Shown here piece by piece: positions 54,001 through 61,487 of a stretch of DNA of 64,000 nt (position 1 is its first letter; each line of letters opens with the position of its first letter). The notes under the pieces were generated by a model. It was not told where the DNA came from, ran no database searches, and saw nothing but the letters and a program-made list of their open reading frames with translations. Where the stretch lies: contig NC_053204.1 in the NCBI RefSeq assembly GCF_905163445.1, forward strand, positions 3,479,501 through 3,543,500, read 5' to 3'. The translations under genes were made by a program, and so were the position numbers. Source of the stretch: Pararge aegeria. Lineage: Eukaryota; Arthropoda; Insecta; Lepidoptera; Nymphalidae.

Positions 54001-57000
54001 CAACGCGTGACGCATCCCCCACCATCACCGGTTGGACGATAAAACAGTGTGTTGTACCCTTCTCAGCTCAGAAGCTCCCCGATTTCTTACGTTACCCGGA
54101 CGTGAACACAATCTACGGCCACGGGGACGTACGGACTAATCACAGTCCGATCAGTCCTCCAAATTCCGACGTCCACCTAAGCCGAGGTCCGAGTCTCGCA
54201 GGAGACGCCCCTAGGTAGACGTCACCCCGATATTCCTCGAGCCCTGGGGCTCAAAACCCTTCATCAGGCACCTCTACGCGCTCACCTTGACCCACCGGTG
54301 ACGCTGTTGAAACCCGTAAGGTTCACAGCTACTAACATTTCGAATCCGCACAGCTCAGAAGCGAGCGAGTCGCCGTAGTTGTCGGAACGCTGCTGCGTAA
54401 TAAACGCTCTGAGTTATTGTTTGTGGTTTTATTTATTACTCAAGACCATTGGATTATCATGTCGCTACCCGATGAAGGAAATACTCCAACATATATTATT
54501 CACATATTTATGTGCCTTTTAAGCTATTAAAATATAATTTGCTTCCACGGTGAAGGAATAAAATGTCAATGCTCTGATTTTCTCTCTCACTCTTAGATGT
54601 CGTTTTTCTAAGTTTATAGAGAAAATTTTAGTGGAGTGGAACGGCTGAGGGTGTATATCATCACTTAAGGCAGACACACAGAACTTTCTACCACGAGATT
54701 TTATTTTATTTTTTAGTAGCGTACCCAGCCCGCTTCGCCGGGCTAGATTTTGCTTTATTTTATTGAAACATCTCCCTCCGATGTCGTCGAGCCCTGGGGC
54801 TCTTCTCATGGCGAGCTTTCGCACTCGCACCACTCCCCCGGTGACGCCGTAGCACCCCTCAGGTGGTTAGCGGCAAGTGTCCATCCGGAAATCGAATCGA
54901 AAATATATTTTATTGAAACAATAAACTTACATCATTAAGTTTTTAATTTAAGTCTCATAATATATTAAATCATTTATTTCTCTCCGTATTCAGTCTCTTC
55001 TATTCTCTTCTCGAGCGGGTAAAGATCATTATCTACACCCATGTACACCTAACAATAGAATATCAGCGTAGTAAATAAAAAGCTGTATTTGACAGTTTGA
55101 CAGTTCATAAATAGGAGTGCTCCGATCGTCACCAAACTACAGTATTACTCGCCAGGTCAATCCGAAGATTCCCTGAAAGTTTCATTGAAATCGGTCCAGC
55201 CGTTTCGGAGTCTATACGGAACATACCCAAACACTTTCTCTTTTATATATATAGAAGAAGATTTTATATATTTGTTTTCTGTTACTTGAAGTCGTAATAT
55301 AATATAAAATAAATTTAAAAGTTTATATACCCTCGAGAGAATAACACTCTGTTTCAGTCTTTGTACTAATTAATATTGCTCCTTTCCTTTAAATGAGGGA
55401 ATCGTGAAAAAAAAAAATTTTCAACTTTGTAGTGGCAGCCATTTTGGATTTGAAATTGGTCTTAGCAGATTGTATTTTACGAGACAAGCCCTTTCATTTG
55501 ATTATTGAGGGAGTTTGATTATTGAATATTGAGGGAGTTCTGAAATAATATTTAATCCGCCATTTTGTGGCGGCGGCCATCTTGGACCGATTTCATCAAC
55601 CATAGCTAAGAACACTTTTCATGTTTCAAACGAAAAACTGCATCAAATTAGGTTCATCCTTCCGGGAGCTTCGATTCTACAGATACAATTATTATCCTTA
55701 TTATTTTAACAATTATTCATTGTTAATTTAACATCTCCTGAGGATGCTCCGGTTTCGGAGCGAAACGTGCGTAGAGGGTATATTGCCGAAGATCTGTTTG
55801 GTGCGGAGTATAAGGATTGAAGAAATTATAAATCACACTATACATATTCTCCTGCTTTTCGTTGATTATAGCAAATTAAACTTAATTTGCATAATTTATC
55901 ATGGATTTACGTAAAATAACGCCTGCTTCTATCCACAGAGAAACAACACATACTCACATACACACACACAGACACGTCAAACTTATAAAACCCCGTAATT
56001 TATTTATTGAGAGCACTAACAACGTGCAAATTACACTTTTTTAGACATAGCACACACACGAAAACATGGACTGATATGCACGCCAATTACAAGTGCACAT
56101 AGAATTGAAAAAGCCAAAATAGCTAATAATAATTGTACCCGGTATCACTTATTTTCAGTTATTTGGCAGCGTATCATCAGAAGACGATACAAACACAGAC
56201 GAGTCACAAATACCAACAGAAAAAGAGCAGGCACTTCACGATTTATCTGATGACCAGAATGAAGATGAGCCGGAGACTGTGCAACCAATTTTAGAGGTAA
56301 TTTTTTTTTAAACTTATCATTCACTTCGCTTTTAACTTTTATCTTCACCATTGGTTGAATGGAAGAAATCGCTATGAAGCGATAAGGCCGCCAAATTGAA
56401 CACGTTGTTTTCTTATACTTTTATTTTTTTTTCTATTTTTGTGGTGTGCAATAAAAGTATATTCATTCATTCATACGCGTACGAAGCAGATTTTAATTGA
56501 ATGAATTTAAATGTCAATGTGAGATGGTGATAAAAAAAAATACCCGGCAAAGTTTGTTGTGGGCTTCTTAGACCTGCACGGCCAGCATGGGCAGGAGACA
56601 ATTATGTCCCCGGGGAAAGGATAAAAATGTATCTTCTCCCACAGCTCTATCAAATACTCAGAGCGCTGGCGCACAAGTGGAAATAATATGTCAATATCAT
56701 ATCAGAGCAATGTGATTTGTATTGTTGCGCTCTGAGTGAATTCACAAGGATCGCAATGTGGGTTATTTGTTACCCGAATAGGTAATTAAACATTATAATG
56801 TTAAGATTATGTAAAAAAAAAAAGCTACACTATCGCATTAGCTTTAAGTATTCCGTAATGATAGTGTTAGAATAAGAATATAAATAAACAAATAAATAAA
56901 TAAATGTCCAACTAATATATGTGTGTGTTTTAGCAGATGGACACGTTAGTTATAACCCATGTCAGGGGATATAATCGGGGGATATAATTTTTGTCTCCTG

Positions 57001-57441
57001 GCAATGCTAGTCCTGCTGGACGGGTTACGAACCCACGTAGCTTTAGTTTTAAGTTTTTCACCATCTTCTCACTACCATGTACACTGTTACACCATGTTTT
57101 TATATAATGTACGCATCAGAAGTGCCGTCTGTAATTGAATAAAGATATTTTTACTTTGACTTTGAATAAAATAAATCTAATTTTGAACTTTCGTCTTTTT
57201 GGAGTCGATTCAATAATAGCTTCTCTCTCTCTCTTATAAAGGAAAGGAAAGGTAGGGCTGATGAAGAATTTCTGAATTGATGCTATTGTGGTTTCAGGAG
57301 AGCCTAGAATCCACTAGGAAAAACACAATGAAGTATATGACGGAGAAGTTTCAGAAACTGATCAGTGTGAGACACGCAACGCCGGGCGCAGGAGCAGTCG
57401 AAAGGATGAAGATTTCATCGCTTAACGTGTGTAGAATTTAA
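47850..57441 (+). CDS. Single-pass membrane protein with CUB-like and LDLa modules, 382 aa
   Basis: Exons 47850-48026, 50047-50322, 51650-51807, 52874-53129, 56159-56296 and 57298-57441. All are GT-AG with agreeing phases, 1149 nt in total, ending in TAA. Residues 1-22 are a signal peptide (MKMTRSLRLVVLLCVVLMVNG). Residues about 30-165 form a CUB-like beta-sandwich region (ECLVEIVTQTHQYLVVVVRY; FYQVSITSA). C170, C178, C186, C193, C199 and C212 make one LDL-receptor class A module around VCDGIKNCGVDDW. One calcium-site Asp is replaced by Asn198. Residues 221-246 are the membrane helix (YAPIVAVLAAVLWAIVACGH). The cytoplasmic tail of about 135 residues has an acidic centre (SSEDDTNTDESQ; SDDQNEDEPE). 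It is likely a cell-surface co-receptor or adhesion protein. I chose the ATG at 47850 because it gives the signal peptide; an in-frame ATG at 47718 does not. Confidence 0.8.
48112..48215 (+). mobile_element. LINE 3' fragment in intron 1
   Basis: GACCAAGCAGATTGCCCAGT and GGGCATGCAAGAACACGTCC match the block at 27600-27700. Confidence 0.5.
48252..48510 (+). repeat. SINE-1, full length
   Basis: Head GACGGCCGACTGGCGCAGTG to tail GTCGTAGTATACTTATTTAT, with both tRNA-like boxes intact. Confidence 0.85.
48512..48910 (-). repeat. SINE-2 interrupted by a LINE 3' end
   Basis: The SINE-2 text breaks at GCAGGTTTCC (48636) and resumes with TCACGATGTTTTCCTTCACC (48759). Between them lies a plus-strand LINE end with CCAATCAGCAAATAAACGTA and an AATTGAATTGAA tail. 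TTCC flanks both sides. Confidence 0.7.
49375..49815 (-). pseudogene. RTE-type LINE reverse transcriptase, 3' fragment
   Basis: The minus strand reads KTKVFEQCVLPVMSYGSETW, SLTMGLIRRLRVTQRAMERA, MLGVSLRDQIRNVEIRRRTR and VTDIAHLVAKLKW, the classic lepidopteran RTE C-terminal region, followed by its 3' end to about 49400. A short plus-strand 3' end (49358-49398) meets it tail to tail. Confidence 0.8.
49858..49946 (+). pseudogene. C2H2 zinc-finger-like segment, probably LINE-derived
   Basis: The plus frame reads LTCCQCDRTFKIKSGYASHL then RAHQVRSNGI and a stop. The spacing C-x2-C-x12-H-x3-H is exactly that of a C2H2 finger. Several non-LTR elements end in such a finger. GTACGC follows the CAG, so it could pass for an exon, but its phase does not help the CUB/LDLa gene and it lies beside LINE sequence. 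Confidence 0.45.
50047..50322 (+). CDS. CUB/LDLa gene, exon 2
   Basis: After TTGGTTCCAG, 92 codons (VFRTLNDIDYECLVEIVTQT to NSSINSDIN) and the donor GTAAGT. It contains four cysteines and alternating hydrophobic strands, as in a CUB domain. Confidence 0.85.
50437..50700. repeat. REP-D copy
   Basis: Contains ACAGATCTTCGGCAATGTAC, TTTCGCTCCGAAACCGGAGC and GCAAAGTAACGCCTGCTTCT. At 55735-55920 the first half is in the opposite orientation and the second half in the same, so the two halves move independently. Confidence 0.5.
50729..51090 (+). repeat. SINE-2 fragment next to a reversed LINE 3' block
   Basis: 50740-50905 has the SINE-2 3' half (AACACTATGAGGAAACCTGC, CTTGCCTGAGAGTTCTTCAA, GGTAATGAGTTGATGATAAT). 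50930-51090 reversed matches 27700-27860 (GCTTTTTGTGACAGAGCTCG, TTATTTCTGCCGCTAAGCAG). Confidence 0.55.
51288..51640 (+). repeat. SINE-1 fragment with a 218-bp insertion, ending at exon 3
   Basis: SINE-1 text runs to GTGTGTACTG (51398) and resumes at TCGTAGCATATTTATTTATT (51617). TACTG at 51394-51398 and 51612-51616 flanks the insert (51399-51616), which has no inverted ends that I can see. The SINE tail ends about 10 nt before the exon 3 acceptor. Confidence 0.65.
51650..51807 (+). CDS. CUB/LDLa gene, exon 3 (LDLa core)
   Basis: After TAAATTCGAAG the frame reads ANFYQVSITSARQAPSAGC and holds cysteines 1-5 of the LDLa module; the donor GTAACG splits a Trp codon. The acceptor is weak and sits at the end of a SINE-1 tail. 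Confidence 0.75.
52640..52780 (+). mobile_element. LINE 3' end with ATTC tail
   Basis: GGCCGCCAAATTGTACGTTC, TGTGGTGTACAATAAAAGTG and then (ATTC)n. The tail is about 90 nt before exon 4. Confidence 0.7.
52874..53129 (+). CDS. CUB/LDLa gene, exon 4 (last LDLa cysteine, membrane helix)
   Basis: After GTCTTCTAG; it completes Trp204, then FDERKSQC, the hydrophobic helix and the start of the cytoplasmic tail (FFIFNENEDNRLCIDPVLVP). Donor GTAAGG. Confidence 0.85.
53410..53570. repeat. CA-rich imperfect array in intron 4
   Basis: Repeated CACACACA, GAACACAC and ATACACAC words over about 150 bp. Confidence 0.75.
53938..54460 (+). repeat. Probable LTR (solo or 5' LTR with leader)
   Basis: Starts TGTCGGCGCAATTTATG and ends TTGGATTATCA. 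An AATAAACGCTCTGAGTTATT block lies near the end and a primer-site-like TGTCGCTACCCGATGAAGG directly follows. The interior (54085-54345) is shared with the Helitron-like element at 17750-18366. No second LTR was found, so the limits are uncertain. Confidence 0.4.
54490..54570 (+). repeat. SINE-2 fragment
   Basis: CATATTTATGTGCCTTTTAA and TTGCTTCCACGGTGAAGGAA; a short internal piece only. Confidence 0.45.
54717..55255 (-). mobile_element. Helitron with captured LTR-like sequence
   Basis: The minus strand starts TCTATATATATAAAAGAGAA (5' TC end at 55255). It ends with the hairpin AGCCCGGCGAAGCGGGCT and GGGTACGCTAC before T at about 54717. The segment 54770-54900 matches 17908-18035 and the LTR-like block at 54085-54345. 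At 539 bp it is clearly non-autonomous. Confidence 0.65.
55735..55920. repeat. REP-D copy
   Basis: CATCTCCTGAGGATGCTCCG, GTTTCGGAGCGAAACGTGCG and AATAACGCCTGCTTCTATCC. See 50437-50700 for the relative flip. Confidence 0.5.
56159..56296 (+). CDS. CUB/LDLa gene, exon 5 (acidic tail)
   Basis: After TTATTTTCAG, 46 codons (LFGSVSSEDDTNTDESQIPT to ETVQPILE), then GTAATT. Confidence 0.8.
56340..56475 (+). mobile_element. LINE 3' end with ATTC tail
   Basis: GAAGAAATCGCTATGAAGCG, ATAAGGCCGCCAAATTGAAC, GTGGTGTGCAATAAAAGTAT and then ATTCATTCATTC. Confidence 0.65.
56575..57065. repeat. REP-A copies
   Basis: CATGGGCAGGAGACAATTAT and TATCTTCTCCCACAGCTC (56585-56660), then GTTTTAGCAGATGGACACGT and AGGGGATATAATCGGGGGAT (56928-57000), the two ends of the repeat hit by the TRIM. 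The middle holds other AT-rich sequence. Confidence 0.5.
57298..57441 (+). CDS. CUB/LDLa gene, exon 6 (stop exon)
   Basis: After GTGGTTTCAG, 47 codons (ESLESTRKNTMKYMTEKFQK to SLNVCRI) and TAA, with a poly(A) signal 14 nt beyond. Confidence 0.85.
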   Translation, partial: ESLESTRKNTMKYMTEKFQKLISVRHATPGAGAVERMKISSLNVCRI

Positions 57442-57454
57442 AAAGTATATCTTA

Positions 57455-57460
57455 AATAAA
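57455..57460 (+). terminator. Poly(A) signal of the CUB/LDLa gene
   Basis: AATAAA 14 nt after the stop, followed by GTGTGTTTAAG, a GT-rich downstream element. Confidence 0.75.
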
Positions 57461-57839
57461 GTGTGTTTAAGTCAACCGTTCTTTTCTGCTATATGATATA
57501 AGTAGTTTTAATATCAGCAGCTTTACCCCTTAATAATTAAAGCTACATAATAGTAAGGGCTGGTTATCCTTAACACAGATAAAATCTAGCTAGGATAGCC
57601 AGTTCGTCAACTCATTATATGTGCAATTTTAATGAAAGAAATAAACGATATTTATAAAAATAGCGGACTTGCGCGACTTCTTTCGCGAATGAGTCGACTT
57701 AAAAAAATAGTCGTATGTCCAATATAAATGATTCCAATATTCCAATATAAATAAATCCTAGCTTGATCGATTTATCGCCCTCGAAACCCTCTGTATACCA
57801 AATTTCATGAAAATCTTTCAGAAGGAAGGAAGGAAGGAG

Positions 57840-58055
57840 GATTCTAATTATATATATATATATAATTAGAATCTCGGAATATAATATATATATATTTATC
57901 GATAAAACACGAATCAAATGGTATTCTCTAAAAATGAATCGATCTAGATCGATTTACGCCCCCGAAGCCCCCTGTATACTAAATTTCATGAAAATCGTTG
58001 GAGCCGATTCCGAGATTCCATTTATATATATATACAAGAATTGCTCGTTTAAAGA
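57840..58055 (-). mobile_element. Helitron-like element, duplicated 5' ends
   Basis: Related in reverse to 16850-17034 (AAATTTCATGAAAATCGTTG, GAGCCGATTCCGAGATTCC, TATATATATACAAGAATTGC). A second partial end (AATTAGAATCTCGGAATATA) sits at 57865-57890, next to an AT run. Confidence 0.5.
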
Positions 58056-58466
58056 TATAAGATTATTATTATAAAAAGATCCCGTAAGACATTATACTAT
58101 GATAGTAAGCAAAGTAAACTAGCTCAACGTCAGTATTGGTTAGGAACGTTTATTTTGCGAACAATAATTGTTTAACGTCAAAGGCTGGTTTATCATACGC
58201 TACCTAATACGCAAAATAAATGTCGACAGAGTTATATACATGTTTTGGGACTAACGCAAACAGTGCGGTTTCATTTCCATATAGTTGAGCTAAAATTACA
58301 ACATATTTTGGTTTATCTATCAACAATGTTTCCGGGAATTTGGCGGGACCGAAACAACTGTATAGAATTCATTGCATTGTGCATTACAACGAAATACAAT
58401 GTTCTGTTCAAAATAGTAGGTAGGTATACCTTGCAATACGAAGTTCCTTTGTATACTAATATTAGA

Positions 58467-58757
58467 AGTAATAAATAAATTAATAAAATAAATAATAAAT
58501 AATAAATAAATATACTACGACAATACACACATCGCCACCTAGCCCCAAAGTAAGCGTAGCTTGTGTTATGGGTACTAAGATAGCTGTTGAATATTTTTAT
58601 GAATATAATACATAAATACTTATAATATACATTTAAACACCCAGACACTGAAAAACATTCATGCTCATCACACAAACATTTTCCAGTTGTGGGAATCGAA
58701 CCCACGGCCTTGGACTCAGAAAGCAGGGTCGCTGCAAACTGCGCCAATCGGCCGTCA
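58467..58757 (-). repeat. SINE-1, full length
   Basis: Reverse-oriented. An AATA-rich tail (58467-58510) is followed by TACTACGACAATACACACAT through to the head GCGCCAATCGGCCGTC. Confidence 0.85.
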
Positions 58758-58831
58758 AAAATAAAAATAAATTTGCTGTGCAGTTTACTAGGCTGTATAA
58801 AATGATTAAATTAAACATAGTTTTTGAAGAC

Positions 58832-59120
58832 CTCCCTGTAGCAACGGTGAGCGCTGCGAATTTAAGTAGGAGGTCCCGGGATCGATTCCCGGAAAAGTCA
58901 ATTTGGGAATTAATAATTTCTGAATTTTCTCTGGTCTGGTCTGGTGGGAGGCTTTGGCCGTGGCTAGTTACCTACCGGCAAAGACGTGCTGCTAAGCGAT
59001 TTAGTGTTCCGGTGCGATGTAGCGTAGAAACCGATTAGGGTATGACTACCAAACTCCCAAGCGGGTTAAGGTTAAGGCTACCATCTTAGACTGCGTCATC
59101 ACTTACTACCAGGTGAGATA
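58832..59120 (+). repeat. SINE-3, near full length
   Basis: Head CTGTAGCAACGGTGAGCGCT and CCCGGGATCGATTCCCGG; body GGCTTTGGCCGTGGCTAGTT; it ends at TACCAGGTGAGATA without the usual tail. Confidence 0.8.
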
Positions 59121-59750
59121 GATCAAATGAATGAACTAAGGAATTGTATATCTTAAAAAACTGCTGAATATGATGTATGTTTATCTCCTAAGTATAAAAC
59201 ATTGTAACCATTTTTATCTTTTACACATAACAAAAATATGAGTTATTTACCTACCTATTTTAAAGAAAACAGAAAACATTATCAACATTAAAACATTAGA
59301 TATTTCAAGATCAAAATGCAGGGTATCATTAAAATAATATCTTTGATTGGATGTCAGAGATTTGAAAAGCGGTGTGGCTGGTGATCAAAATTACCTATAC
59401 CTTTCGTACAGTGCACCCCTAAGAAGCCAGGGCGCGCGCTAGTATATAATAAAACATTTCCATACTTACCTACTAAGGAAACCGATAAATTCAAGTGAAT
59501 AAACCTATTCGTTTGCCAGTTCGTTACACAACCGATCTCGTAAACAAGTCGACTGGTGATTTACTAAAAATACCACCTCCCCGTCCTATCTTCCGAGAAA
59601 AAAATAAGGAAAAGGTGAAAGGATAGTAATGTATTCCAATACTACAAATATATATCTCCAAGAGATGGTAGGCAATTTTGAGGGGGTGTTTATATATATA
59701 TTTCTATACCTATAATAGAAGTATATTCATTCATTCGTTCACGTACCAAA
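59121..59750. other. Gene-free interval
   Basis: AT-rich; no gene and no repeat that I can name. Confidence 0.4.
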
Positions 59751-59761
59751 CAGATGTCACC

Positions 59762-59961
59762 CAGTGGCGTGCATAGAGGGTATGCACAGGGTATGCAGAG
59801 GATATAAACTGGAGAAAATCTCCAGTACTAGTTAAAATAAACTTAGGGGTACGCATTCGAAGAGTTATAAAAAGCCTACCGCTAAGTTTTTATAACTCGT
59901 ACTGGAGATTTTCTTCATTTTGTATTATCTGCATACCCTTTGCATACTATGCACGCCACTG
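59762..59961. mobile_element. hAT-type MITE with perfect 8-bp target duplication
   Basis: Starts CAGTGGCGTGCATAG and ends ATGCACGCCACTG. ATGTCACC flanks it on both sides (59754-59761 and 59962-59969). The 200-bp interior is nearly palindromic (ACTGGAGAAAATCTCCAGTA; AAAAGCCTACCGCTAAGTTT). The target looks like the LINE 3' block seen at 27600 (CCAAACAGATG...). Confidence 0.9.
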
Positions 59962-60074
59962 ATGTCACCTAATTTTAATTGGACAACCGTCGATTAATAA
60001 ACAGAGCAATACTTCGCAGGGCATGCAAGGAACACGTCCTATTATATTTCTATTCCTAGGCTTCGAAGGTTTTT

Positions 60075-60242
60075 TGGTTAGCATGTTCAACTATGGAAGT
60101 CGAGTTTTCTGGGTTCCCGCGTCAGGCCAAGGATTGTTAGGTTTCCTTAAAATTCTCAGTGTTTTCTTTAGCCCAGAGTTAGGAAATTGTTGGTGGGCAA
60201 CAGAGAGCACATTAAGACATCGGTCTTGGTATTATAACTAGC
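60075..60242 (+). repeat. SINE-4 fragment (tRNA-like head)
   Basis: TTTGGTTAGCATGTTCAACT, GGGTTCCCGCGTCAGGCCAA and ATTGTTGGTGGGCAACAGAG resemble a tRNA-headed SINE. A related head, reversed, is at 61858-61925. Confidence 0.4.
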
Positions 60243-61114
60243 ATGTGATTATAATTTTTGAATCGCAACCAGCTTCAAATAAGTGTGGTGGGCTTGTGTT
60301 ATAAAACACAATAGTAAAAACGTATTCATAACTCATGTTCAAGGTAAAAAATAAATTTAAATTGAAATGCAACGTGAAATCAGTGCCCTACGTTCGCTTC
60401 CTAGAGCAAATGTTACTAATATATATATATAGATTTACAAGCTGTATATTAAACTCCACGTAGGGCTGCCTTGATGTAGAAATTCTAATTTGTAACTTTT
60501 AGTATATTGCGTATTAATATTTAATGTAAGTTTTTTGATTAAGTTTAGTTTTTAATTATTACCAAATTAGTTACCAAATAAAAATATATAAATAAAATAT
60601 ATTACAAAAACGCTCCTAGTTTTCCTAACAGAAAATTTTTGACAGCAGGTCGATGTTCCGACTTTGGCATTCTCACCCCATCACTGTGCGGCTAGGTAGA
60701 TTTCTTTTTATTTTCCGTAATCTTACCGTTGCCTGGTAGAGATCGCTACTGAGAGATAAGATGCCTTTTGTATTCTTCTACTTGAAGTCACTGTTTTTTT
60801 TCTCAACTTGTTGTCGAGAGTATAAAAAAAAAAAGATGTTGGTAGGTGTATTAACATATTGTGATAATAATTGTGAAAGCTTATAACAAATTGTATAGTA
60901 GATTTAGTATCGTAAAAAAGTAGTGGCACCACCTAATAAAATTTCAGTTTTTAATCAACACCTCCTCAAAATTTCCCGCAACCCTTGACCTATAATCGAC
61001 CTAAAATGGAATGGATGTAGATAGGAAAATTTAGTTAATTAAATAAAGAGACATTTGCTAAAATTTAACATTTATTGCTTTAATTTGTATTCTAAAAATT
61101 TATTATTGCACATA
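60243..61114. other. Gene-free interval
   Basis: AT-rich. A small piece of the ATTC-tailed LINE family lies at 60735-60775 (CTGGTAGAGATCGCTACTGA). TTTATT at 61099-61104 is a possible minus-strand poly(A) signal for the next gene. Confidence 0.4.
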
Positions 61115-61285
61115 TCTTATTTGGATATTATTTCCACTTGTGCGCCACTGCTCTGAGAGTTATTAAAGCTGTGGGAGAAGATACATTTCTATCCTTTGCC
61201 CAGGGATAAAATTATCTCCTGACCATGTAAGCCGTGCAGGTGAGATTGCAGTCAAGGGATCACATGTAGTGGAATAAAATAATTA
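61115..61285 (-). repeat. REP-A fragment joined to a SINE-3 3' end
   Basis: GGATATTATTTCCACTTGTG and GGGAGAAGATACATTTCTAT belong to REP-A; GCAGGTGAGATTGCAGTCAA and GTAGTGGAATAAAA to SINE-3 (plus strand). Confidence 0.5.
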
Positions 61286-61433
61286 GAAAAAAATCCTAAC
61301 CGATTTCCACTCGGCACCTATTAAAAGCCTAATATTCTGTGGAGTTTTTCAGTTTAAATATTGGTCTGCCACCTATAACATAGTTAATGCGATTGAAATC
61401 GAAAACCATATATTTAAACCGTTTAAAAAAACG

Positions 61434-61487
61434 TCAATCTTCATCTTCTTCGACTTCTTCGTCGGCAAGACGTTCATCATCTATAAC
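61434..61487 (-). CDS. Acidic-tail gene, last exon
   Basis: The minus-strand acceptor is TTTTTCTAG; 17 codons (VIDDERLADEEVEEDED) and TGA. Confidence 0.65.
   Translation of the reverse strand, partial: VIDDERLADEEVEEDED

Noticed and set aside
58313..58747. Minus-strand 144-codon frame (also similar frames at 22037, 34959, 48222 and 63433)
   Set aside because: Translation of SINE-1; the same peptide words recur in every copy.
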